Assembly (NCBI GenBank): GCA_001724265.1
Contig: MEDY01000078.1
Span: 118,147 to 182,146, forward strand
Direction: 5' to 3'
Origin: Rhizaria sp. SCN 62-66
Lineage: Eukaryota; Rhizaria, unplaced
DNA: 64,000 nucleotides
A program made the translations under genes and the position numbers. The notes under the pieces were generated by a model that saw nothing but the letters and a program-made list of their open reading frames with translations, was not told where the DNA came from and did not search any database. Positions 46,863 through 57,163 of the stretch are shown here, piece by piece. The first letter of the stretch is position 1. Each line of letters starts with the position of its first letter.

Positions 46863-49800
46863 TCACAGCATCACCTTGGCGTCTGTAAACTTTTCGACAC
46901 CGCTGACTGTAGCAAGGAACGCAGCCATCTTGTCGAGGTACGCGTCGACGCGGCGCGTGCCAACGCGGCGCACAAAGCTCAGCAAGTCGTCGTCCACCAT
47001 GTAGTCGATCGACAAGTAACCATTGCAGATAAAGAACGCAAACGTTGGAACGAGCATGCTTAGCATGTCGGGCTGACTCTCAAAGTCTTCGACGACGTAC
47101 ATGTGAAGCATGCGCACGGCGACCTGCACGGCTTTCTTGGACAGCATCTTGTTCAGGATAAGTAGGCGCCAAAACGCCATGAGATCGTTGAACTTGGCTC
47201 CCAGACTCCCGTTTGAGACTGCGGCGGCGATTGGTACGGTCACTGCAGTCATCATCAACAGGCTGTCGCTGCCCGCAAGCCCGAGGCCAATGAGCTGCGT
47301 CCTGAGCGCGCCAAAGTCGCGGCTCTCGAAGTACTGGTCGAGGATGACCTTCATCTTCTCCTCCACAGCCTGGGCCGCCGGCTCCTCGAGCTCGGAGTAG
47401 TCGGTGTCGGAGTCGTCCGCGTGGAGGGGCAAGACCGCGCCAGCGTCCACGCCTACCCTTACCGTGGCCACGACCTTGACGTTGGACTTAGGCTTAGGCT
47501 TACTGAGACTCGTCCAAAAGTCTTCTGAGACATTGCGAGCCGGAGGGGTTGCACCGCGTTTTGCTGTGACATCGCGAGTCGGAGGAGTCGCACTGCGCCT
47601 TGCCTCTCTCCGTCCCGATTGCATGCTCTCGGTGCCGCGACCGCCACGGGTCACGTTGCCGTCCTTCTTCTTCGCCTTGTCGTCACTGCCACACTCTTCG
47701 CCCGGGGGCGTACGAGTAACAGGGGCTGCTGTTTTAGCAGACCGCGGTGAGTTGCCGGGCCGGACCCAGTTGTTGCGTGGAAGCGCGACGACGTCAACGA
47801 TGGCTTTGCGATTATCTGAGTTCAAACGGTCAGTATCACGGATGGTGGCAACACCCTCAAGACGCGCCATCATGGCGTCGAGCTGGCCCTGCCACTCGGG
47901 ATTCCGGGTCACGTTGTCGTCCTTCTTCTTGACCTTGTCGTCACTGCCACACTCTTCGCCCGGGGGCGTACGAGTAACAGGGGCTGCTGTTTTAGCAGCC
48001 CGCGGTGAGTTGCCGGGCAGGACCCAGTTGTTGCGTGCAAGCGCGACGACGTCAACGATGGCTTTGCGATTATCTGAGTTCAAACGGGTAGTATCACGGA
48101 TGGTGGCAATAGCCTCAAGACGCGCCATCATGGCGTCGAGCTGGCCCTGCCACTCGGGATTCCTGGCATTGACGAAGAGATGGCCCGTGTTGGTGAGGAA
48201 GCGGCAAAAACGTCCCATGACGTCCCCGATAATCATCTGGTCGTTGGCGGGCTGCCAGTTGGTCTCACCGGCCTGGGGCATGTTAAGCGACGTGGCGGAC
48301 ATAAACAGAGTGGCGATGCAGTTGCGCACGAAGTCGACGGCCAGCACGTTGCTGCCCAGGGAGAGCTCACCAAAGAAGCGCACCAAGCTAAAAAAGCGAT
48401 CACGTGACAGCAACAGCTTCCTCGTGGCGTCGGCATCGTTGGCCGCTGCCTTGGTCTCCTCCTTGGTGGGGTACTTGTACTCGTCGAGCTTCTCCTGGCA
48501 CATAAGCAACAGGAGACGACGGAACAGCTCGCTGACATTCGTATTGTCCTGCTTCGACTGCATCCTCTCGACCTTACCATCCCACAGGTGCTTGCACAGC
48601 GACGCGCACGCGGGCGCATACAGTGAATTGTTAATGACCTTCTCGAACACAACCGTAACGATCTGGTTCAGGAGCTCCTCGTTGGAGATGTGCATCTTTA
48701 GGATATAGTCAGACAGCTCCTTCAGTTTCGCAGTTGTAGGCATGTCTAGCACCTGGCTGACTTGACGCAGCATATTAGCTCCAACTTTATCGATCGATTG
48801 ACCGCAACTCCTCGTGTTACACGAACGCTCTTGAAGCATCTGGTCTTTGAGATCAATGCAGTCGGCATCAGGGTTGTTCACGCTCAGCTCTGGCTTAGTG
48901 TTCAAACACGTCGCTGTTTTAGGACGAGCCTTGGGCTCGGCCTTGTCAGAGTCGGAGTCCAACACGGTGTCACTCTGCTTCTTGGTGGGGAGCTCGTGCT
49001 CACTGACCCTCTTTTGGCACTCAAACGAGACAACGTTGTGGGGAAACACACCGTCCTCTTCGTCGCGTTTACCCGGCTGCGTCGCCTTATCCACCGCCTC
49101 AGACTGCTGTTGAGCCAAGTGAACAGACATGTCCTGCAGGCGCTCGCAGAGTGACGTGCCCACGGGCAAAAAGTGCGGCTCACCAATCGACTTGTTCGAC
49201 ACGACGGACACATTCCGGCGCAGCTGCTCTTCGCCTGCAATGTTCAACATGAACAGCTTTTCGATGTTGCTGTCAGTAGGCTCGTTCAGAAGCTCACGCA
49301 CAATCTCGGTGAACGCATCTTCGTCGGCTAACTTGTTCCGAAACGTAGACGCCTCGGAGTCCGCCTTGTCAGCGGCAGGCGAAGAATCAACCACGGAGCC
49401 CTGCGGCAAACATGTCGTCACTGTCGTCGCCACTCCGGTAGGATCGAACGCTAGGTCAGGAGCGCGCTCAACCTCGTGACTCTGCTGCGTCTCGAAGGTC
49501 TCCGCAGAAGTTGCAGTGGCAGTTGAGAGCGTTGAGTCGAGCGCGCCAACAGTGCTGGAGCTCTGAACCGGTTCAGTCACTTCTGCATGTGCTATATCCG
49601 CCTCTGTCACGGAAGACGTCGGGTCAGTGGCCTGAACGACGTCGGGGCTCTCAGTCAGCTCAGCCTCCTCCTCAGCCTTCTTGGCAGCGGCAGCCTCCTC
49701 CTCAGCCTTCTTGGCAGCGGTGGCCTCATCCTCGGCCTGAGCCTTGGCGGCAGCCTCGGCCTCAGCAGCAGCCTTCGCATCAGCAGCCTCCTCCTCACCC

Positions 49801-50226
49801 TTCTTGGCGGCAGCGGCAGCAGCGGCAGCTTCCTCCTCAGCCTTCTTGGCGGCGGCGGCTTCAGCAGCGGCCTTGGCCTCAGCCTCGGCCTTAGCCTTAG
49901 CGGCGGCAGCCTCCTCCTCAGCCTTGATGCGAGCAGCCTCAGCCTCCGCAGCAGCCTTAGCCTCAGCAGCAGCCTTAGCCTCGTTCGCTTCTGCCACGGT
50001 CGAGGAGGACGTTGAATCTTGAGAAGCAGTCTCGGCCTGTTGTGTTGTTTGAAGTAGTAGAGCGTCATAAAAACGTGTTGATATTCGATGATATCTTAGA
50101 TATATAGATGCGAAATGCGTGGTAGTACATGTACATTGAACCTGGGTAACCTCGTCTGTGTCTTGCAAAGCGTGTCCAGGAAACAGTTTGATGGGCAGAT
50201 GGCTATAGTTCAGGTATTCGTACCAT
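46863..50226 (-). CDS. eIF4G-like translation initiation factor with duplicated MIF4G parts
   Basis: The main exon (46863-50036) begins after a CAG acceptor. The best start is a one-codon exon, ATG at 50226-50224, followed by a GTACGA donor and a 187-nt intron, phase 0, giving 1,058 aa ending in TGA; this start is tentative. The N-terminal third is a charged Ala/Glu/Lys coiled coil. A MIF4G domain follows (LKELSDYILKMHISNEELLNQIVTVVFEKVINNSLYAPACASLCKHL ... LLLMCQEKLDEY), closing with the typical RLNSDNRKAIVDVVALARNNW helix. That helix and its linker are repeated in tandem. An earlier divergent half-copy of MIF4G (IVRELLNEPTDSNIEKLF ... TSLCERLQDM ... FECQKRV) precedes it. The C-terminus is MA3-like (VEEKMKVILDQYFESRDFGALR). 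It should scaffold eIF4A and cap-dependent initiation. Confidence 0.8.
47646..48161 (-). repeat. 258-bp in-frame tandem duplication in eIF4G
   Basis: Copies at 47904-48161 and 47646-47903, 86 codons each, from NPEWQGQLDAMMARLE to DDNVTR or its equivalent. Only about seven residues differ, so the duplication is recent. Confidence 0.95.
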
Positions 50227-51240
50227 CAAGCAACTCTCACCAGTAGTCACCGGTCTATCATCATACGATGTAACAGAAGAGTTGCCGCAGAGTTTCTCTG
50301 CAACTTCTTCTGACATAGAATAACTAGGTTTGTTGCAGTGCGAGTTTGGCCACATTAGGTGATTTAGGATGCGGAATTAAGAATGCAGATTGTGAGCTAT
50401 ATTTGTTGCTGTTGGTGGAGATAAATTAGTAAAATATATCATATAGCACTTTAAGTAGGGATTCATTACTGAAACGCTGAACATAAAGTAGTATTCTGTG
50501 TTTATGAAGTTTGTAATGTCCCGTTGACTCGACGCCTGACGAGTCCAGAGAACTTTGTTGGTTGCCAGCAGCCAGTCCCGCCTCAACATGCGGGTCCGCT
50601 AATAGTCCAGCAAGCTCAGATCATCGTCATTCTTGTGACATATACATATGTGCGAGTTTGTCCTCAGAAATAATTAATTATCTGTAATGTGTCCGTTATT
50701 AATGTTGTTTAGACATTGATTTGTACGATCTTGCGTTGTATTAGCACATGCATGTTGTGATAATGTCATTTCGCGCCATTTGACTGTGGCAGTCACTAAG
50801 GCTTCACTGGCCGTGGGCTCATCACCATCGCCTTTCTAAATCAAAAATTATACACCACTAAAAACGTCAATACGTACCGTGTGTGTAACGTTGATTTCCT
50901 GCGTCTTCTACGATACCTCCGCTCCGCTATGGGCCCTTTAGCCCGGCCGAATAAAATCACCATGGTCACAACTGTGACCATGGTGTGTGGTTCTGTACGT
51001 CAGTGAGCATGAATGAAATCATCGCGCATTAAGAGAATGATTCGAGTTCACGTAAAATGTGCGACACTGTTAAAACAAAGGAAAAACTATGTAGAGAAAA
51101 AGTTGCGCAACAAGAACAAAGTATGCGACCGACGCAAACTGCAATGCGTGCTTTTGAATCGCGCGTCAGAGGGTGCGATAGACGCACCGGAGCCATGTCG
51201 GCACTGTCTGGAATAGATTATTGTGATGTGATATAATAAA
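50227..51240. other. Intergenic region
   Basis: AT-rich, upstream of eIF4G and downstream of the 99-aa gene, both on the minus strand. It includes a 28-bp hairpin-forming palindrome at 50958-50985. A Lys/Arg-rich open frame at 51013-51216 (+) has no codon bias and was not accepted. Confidence 0.45.
50958..50985. repeat. 28-bp palindrome (13-nt arms, 2-nt loop)
   Basis: CACCATGGTCACA and its exact reverse complement are separated by AC. The arms contain CCATGG. It could be a hairpin or a dimeric protein-binding site; there is no gene at the position. Confidence 0.9.
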
Positions 51241-51956
51241 TTACTTCTTGGCGCCCTTAGCAAGATCCTTCTTGACCTCCTCGGCGAACTTCTTGCCAGC
51301 CTGGAGAACGATAAGAAACAAATACAATAACAAATGGGACATTGAAACACAAAGATGAGATCTGATCAGCATGTAACTACAGAGGATTATACTTCCATAT
51401 AAGCCTCATAAAAGGGTTATGAATCAGCGTGGTAGCTTCTCAGTAATGTGGCTAAATTTACGATTCAGTCCCAAGCCCGAGATAAGGTGTGTTTCGTGCG
51501 TACCTCAGAGGCGACATGGGAGGCCTTGCGGGCAAGGCTCTTGGCCTTAAGCAGCGTCGGGTGGTTAGGGTCCAACAGGGGGTCGCTACGGCTATAGAAG
51601 CACGGAAGCGGAGTCAAATGGATCGCATCAAACAAACGAAGCGAAAAGGAGTCAAGGGATGAGAAGGTATGAGATGAGAGTTGAAAGCAAGCAAAGTCGT
51701 CACATGGAAACATATATCCAAGTGGTCAAAATAAAATACAGCAGCATCTGGCAGATAAGCGAGTTTAGTGGTTAGATGTGGTCATTGTGCCGACGTACAG
51801 GTGCAAGTAGCGTGGGTCGTTGGGGTTGCGGATGCGAGTCACCACCTCGTGGGTCTTCTCCGCGAGCTTCTTCATCGCGGGCGTCTCCGCGAGGCGCTTA
51901 GTGAGCTCGCCCTCGGAGGCGTGCAGAGCGTCGTTGAACAGACGGCGCCAGAGCAT
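51241..51956 (-). CDS. Small basic protein, unknown, possibly mitochondrial
   Basis: Three exons read on the minus strand, 51799-51956, 51504-51585 and 51241-51300, joined in phases 2 and 0 by GTACGT and GTACGC donors and TAG and CAG acceptors, give 99 aa ending in TAA. It begins MLWRRLFNDALH, an amphipathic basic helix that could target mitochondria. Helical Lys/Glu-rich sequence follows (KRLAETPAMKKLAEKTHEVVTRIRNP), then DPLLDPNHPTLLKAKSLARKA and a Lys-rich end (KKFAEEVKKDLAKGAKK). An upstream CAG at about 51966 could be the acceptor of a further 5' exon. No family recognised. Confidence 0.65.
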
Positions 51957-52495
51957 ATCGGGGTACTGAGTGGGGTGACGCAGGAGGTCGGTGCGGGGGG
52001 GGGGGGGGGGTTGGTGAGTTGGGAGCAAGGGGTGCTGATGTAGGTGATAACGGCAAAGTCGCAAAGGATAAATAAAGGTGAATACTCGCAATGCAAGAAT
52101 ATGTTCGGATGTTGGAAATTTAGCCCACGTTATCGATTGGAAGTGCGTTTACTGGGATGCTTTTTTGCATTGCTCGAGAGTCTTGCTCGTTGTGGCTGCG
52201 ACAGCTGGCCCAAAGCGGTGTTTCTGAACAACTCCCGTTTATCACCCAAACCACCATCAATAAGCCTGTCGCTCGAACTGCAAACTGATATGTGCTTTTG
52301 CTTATATATTATCTTTTAATATTACTTCAACTCACCGTCTTCCTACTCTAACACCACATTGCCGTGATCCGCTCTCCACAGCTCCCAACTCAACCACCAA
52401 CTTCCCCATCGCACTCCTCGTTCGCACGCACGCAGCTTTACACACAGCATCAAGTTTACCCGTGCCCGGCATCCAGCGCTTTGCGTTGCGTCCTT
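51957..52495. other. Divergent intergenic region with G16 tract
   Basis: Lies between the 99-aa gene (-) and the Der gene (+). It holds a run of 16 G at 51995-52010 and a C/T-rich leader before 52496. No gene is seen. Confidence 0.5.
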
Positions 52496-55400
52496 ATGTC
52501 GTCCTCGTCGCTGCTGCGGCCCACCACAGCCGCGCTCAGGCACCTCGCGCTCTCCGCCTCAAGCGCCACCGCAACTGCTACCAGCGCTGTCACTGCCGCT
52601 ACCGCCACAGTTGTGTCTGCTGTCAATGTGAGCTTGGGTGTCTCTGCATTAAGTAGTATCACTGCGCACGCCTCTACGTCCGCATTGCTGTCCGCTGCCA
52701 CTCTCATGCCTGCGGACTCCATGTCATCCACTAACAGCTCCAACATCAGCATCAGCAACAGCAGTCTAGGCATCAGTACTGCGGCTCCTGCTGTGTCATC
52801 TTCCTCTGCCGTGCAGTCCTCGTTGCTGCGTGGCTCCCCCGTGCTGCTGCGCGTTGTCCGCTACCTCAACTCCGACCCCACTAAGACCCTCGCCGTCACC
52901 ACCGCGCCCCCCAACACCACCAACAACAAAGCTGCGAACGCGAACGGCAGGCACCAGCAGCAGGAGGCGTTTGACAGCGACGCCGCGGTGGCCTCTCGCC
53001 TGGCCGCCTTCAACTCCTACTCCGCGCAGCCCACCGCGGCGCCGCTTGCCCGGCGAGACCGCAAGAAGGCCCGCTCCCGCGACGTGGACCACCCGTTCAA
53101 CGCGTACAACCTCACCATCGCGATCGTCGGCCGCCCTAACGTCGGCAAGTCGACTCTGTTCAACAAGCTGGCCGGCCGCCCGCTGGCGATCGCCGACGGC
53201 AGCGCGGGCGTCACGCGCGACTGGCACGACGCGCCCGCTTCTCTCGCGGGGCTTGAGTTCCGCGCCGTTGACACGGCCGGGCTGGCCGAGGTTGACGCCA
53301 GCCTCGAGCGTGGCGACGCGAGCCGGCGCAAGGGCGGCTTCTCCATCCACAACACGCCCTTCGGGGTGCCCATTAGGCCCGAGCGCCGCTCAGGCCGGGG
53401 CGTCGCGCCCTCTTGGTCCTCCAACAACACCGGCGCCAGCGGCAGCTCGTCCGGCTCGAATGGCAGCGTGGTTGTGAAGAATAGGGAAGCGAGGGATATG
53501 TCGAGCAACTACGTGCTGGGCCGGCCGCTTACCGTGCAGCTGCAGAGGGAGATTCTGGAACTGACTGAGAAGGCGGTGGCCGAGGCGGACGTCGTGATGT
53601 TTGTCGTTGACGCAAGGTTCGTTGCATTGTTCACACAAACACGATTTTTAGAAGCGATATGTGCATATTGAAAAGGGATACCTTCGTTTCGAATTATTCG
53701 TGATTATTCCCATGTTATTGTAATGTATTTCTCAATTGTAATGGAAAATCCCAATCTATATCTCACATTTGTTCATGTTCTCTCTCTGACGAACCGTTTG
53801 CCTCACTTTATAGGGCTGGCCTGAACCCCTACGACATCCACTTTGCCCAGTGGTTACGCCGCCGCGTCACCCCCAGCTCCCAATCTGACGCCGACGCCGT
53901 AGACGACAAGTCCGAGCTCATCCTTCCCAGCGCCGCCGAGGAGGCTGCGCCGGGCTTCAACCCGAGCGCGCGCGCCGTCCTGCGGCGCACGCACACGAAG
54001 CCCGTGATCTTGGTCGCGAACAAGTATGACCGCGACAGCGATGACATGATGGCGCAGGTGGCGCCTTTCTACGAGCTGGGCTTTGGTGACCCCGTGACGA
54101 TATCGGCCACGCACAACAACGGCATGGCGGACCTCTTCACTGCTCTGACCGACGGCATGGGACGGTACGCAGACATTCCTCACTAAAATGATGTTATTGG
54201 TTTCGTCTTTCTTGTTTTCAGTGATTTACCACGAAGTCTACATGTCTATTTTAGTGTTTTATTGTATATGCAAAGTTTCACTTGTAATTACTCACAGCTA
54301 ACAGATATCTCCACTCTCTTTTGCATTTCGTTATTTGTTCCCCCTTGACAGTGTGCTGACCCAGTGGACAAAGTACCAAGAGAGCGTTGACAAGCGCGCC
54401 CGCGCCCGCGAGCAGGGCCTTTTGACTCTGGAGCAGGCGCAACGTGACATCAACAAGCGCTCGTGGGTCAACATCACCGTTGGCAACATCAGCAACAACA
54501 ACGCAGCGGCGGCTGACGCAGATGACGACTTGTCTAAGGGGGTACTTACCCACCACAACACCGCGCTGCCCCACATCCCCGGCACTGCTGTTGCCGCCGC
54601 AGCTGCTGCAACTGCGGCGAGTGACCGCGGCGGGAAGCGCCGCGCCGTGCCGATCGAGTTCAGTCTGGAGCCAATGCCGGGTGTGCGTGTGCTCCGCAGG
54701 AAAGCGGACGACGACGGATCCCTGCAGGTCGCGGAGCCCCAGTTGCCATCGCATCAACAGCTGCAGCAGCAGAAGCCGAGTGCGGTTGCTGCACCGGCAA
54801 GCGGGTCGAAGATAAGCCGCCCTGAGCGGGGGGAGAACGTTGACGAAGAAGAGGACGGCGACGCGCCCGGCGGCGGCGTCAGCGGGCGGCTCGACGTCGA
54901 GGACGAAGACGACGACACTGTCGACCACGCCTGGGAACACGCGCAGGATGCGCTTGCTGACTTGGCGGCGAAAAGTCAAGCCGCCTCGCCCCTCACGGAG
55001 GAAGAGATCGAGGAACCCATGACCGTGCGTGTCGTTATTGCTGGCAAGCCCAACGTCGGCAAGTCGACTCTGATCAATGCCGTTCTCGGTCAAAACCGTC
55101 TGTTGACTGGGCCCCAGGCCGGTATCACGCGTGACAGTGTGGCGATCAAGTGGGCCGACGAACGGTTCCCCGACCATAAGTTCGAGCTCGTCGACACGGC
55201 GGGCATGAAGGGCGTGACCGAGTTCGCGCACAGCAAGTTCGACCGCGTCGACTCGATCGCCATGGGCTCCTCGCTCCGCGCGCTGCGCAAGGCACACGTC
55301 CTGGTACTCGTGATCGACATCGCGGACGGGCTCTACGGCGGCACCGGCACGTCCTCGGGCGTCGATCCCGTGTTCGCGGCGCAGATCCGCCGCAACTTCG

Positions 55401-56426
55401 TCGAGTCGCTCGCCGCGCCGTCCCCCACCGCCTCTAACAGCGGCCGCACCAGCGGCATAACTTTGAGCCAGGACCAATCCGGCGCGCCGCTGGGCCGACG
55501 CACGCAGGCGTACCTCGACGCGCTGCACAAACATGGTCCGCGCGGCATCGCGCAGGTCAAGCAGAAGCCCGAGAAGGGCGCGTACCTGGACAAGCTGGCG
55601 ATGATGGTCAACCGCGTCGCCGGCGCCGTGTCGCGGCACGACATCGACATCGCGCGCGTCGCCGCCGCAGAGGGCAAGTCGCTCATCGTCGTAGCGAACA
55701 AGATCGACCTACTCGCCAACGGCGCCGCCGAGGTGACCGCCGTGACCAAGGGGTTACAGGCGCTGTTTCTGCAGCAGTTGGCGCAGAACCGCGGTGTGAC
55801 TGTGGTGCCCATGTCTGCGAAGGAGCAGGTCTCGGTCGATGCGCTGCCCGCCAAGATCGTTCAGGTCTACAAGTACGTCGTGTTGAAATGAAATCGGTAC
55901 AACTAAATTTACTCTGATAACGCTCATAATAGTCATATTACTAAAGTATAGCCTATCTATTGTCCGCTTTGTTGTTGACTCACATCATGTTCACTTCACG
56001 TTAACTCACGCTTCCTATATTTGCTTTGCTGTTTGTTTTCGCTTTGTTTTGCTTTGTCATGTCTGTAGTCGCTGGAACACGCGCGTCTCGACGGGCCTGC
56101 TGAACCGTTGGCTGCGCGCCATCCTGGTCCTGAAGCCTCCCCCTGCGATTGGTGGGCGCCGCTACAACCTTAAGTACATCACGCAAACCAACATCCGGCC
56201 CCCGACCTTCTCCGTCTTCAGCGGCCGCAAGAAGGAGTTCCCCGAAGACTACCGTCGCTTCCTCGTCACCGCGCTCAAGGAGGAGTTCGGGCTGCACGGC
56301 ATCCCCGTGCGCCTGCACATCCGCGGCAGCAAGAACCCCTACGCGGCCGCGGGCAAGGGCAGTCGCAGCGAGGAGCGCAAGGCGCGGCAGAGTAAGGTGC
56401 ACGAGAAGAAGGCGGTGACGATGTGA
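52496..56426 (+). CDS. Der/EngA-type double GTPase, probably organellar
   Basis: Four exons, 52496-53616, 53814-54164, 54352-55872 and 56069-56426, all junctions phase 2, give 1,116 aa ending in TGA. The first GTPase has GRPNVGKST (about 213), VDTAGL, NKYD and a SATHNNG G5 motif, plus the Der signature [12 protein letters not shown]. The second has GKPNVGKST (about 721), VDTAGM, NKID and SAKEQV. The last exon is the KH-like Der domain ([16 protein letters not shown] ... [17 protein letters not shown] ... [15 protein letters not shown]). This domain order is unique to Der, a bacterial GTPase needed for large ribosomal subunit assembly. The N-terminal 210 residues are Ser/Ala/Thr-rich with few acids, which fits a transit peptide, so it likely works on organelle ribosomes. 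It is about twice the bacterial length because of low-complexity inserts. The first donor is GTTCGT. Confidence 0.9.
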
Positions 56427-57163
56427 TGTCGCGAAATGGATTGATACGCGGAGATATTTAAGATATTTAAGTGAATTGGGATATTTATTCGACCGAGTTC
56501 AATACAATTTGTTTCTATGTTTGTTCTGTCGTTCTATACCTGAATCCGTTCACTGAATTTGTTCAGGAGATAAAACTAATCACCGGATTCTTGGACGCAT
56601 TTTTGCAACTCTTAGTTTCTTCGCGTTCGAGTCTGCGACCGACTGAGGGCGGGTGTGGGGCGCGTGCGAGTTCTGAACAGACGACTTTCGTCAGGATATC
56701 TAACATCTGTATCCTTCTTGTTTAACTATATGTATTTAGATTGGCGCTAATATTACCACATTTAATAGTTTGCTCTGTGACGTTGGTCTTCCCTGCATTT
56801 TTCTGTGCTGTCGCGATGAGACGACTTCAACGTGTGTCTCCATCTATCTATCTCCTAACAGCCATCAAACAACCACGATTCAACACGTTACCTTGCTCCC
56901 ATGGTGTCAATGGCGCTGATCTATGATATAAATATACGCTCACTCTCGCGCACACGCTCTGTCCTCCCTATATCCTTCCCCCGACACCTGCCACCACAAG
57001 CAGCTCTCACCTCTTCGCCAAACAAAGCACATTTGCTCGCCCTCCAAAGCCTTCGCTGCTCTCCCACTCTCACGCACCCGCACCCCTCAACCCCTGGCCC
57101 AGCCACCCTTCCCCGCTTGCCCCGCCGCGCCGCCCGTTCGCCCCTTTGCACACGTCGACCAGC
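56427..57163. other. Intergenic region
   Basis: AT-rich 3' sequence of the Der gene, then a C-rich leader of the RhoGEF gene from about 56970. A TATA-like element lies at 56927. No gene is seen. Confidence 0.45.
56927..56934 (+). promoter_or_regulatory. Possible TATA box of the RhoGEF gene
   Basis: TATAAATA about 230 bp before the ATG at 57164, followed by the change to C-rich leader sequence. Assigned on position and match only. Confidence 0.35.

Noticed and set aside
51013-51216. Lys/Arg-rich 67-aa frame (+)
   Set aside because: No codon bias of the local genes, no partner exons, no recognised domain, and it would end in TAG, which seems not to terminate here.
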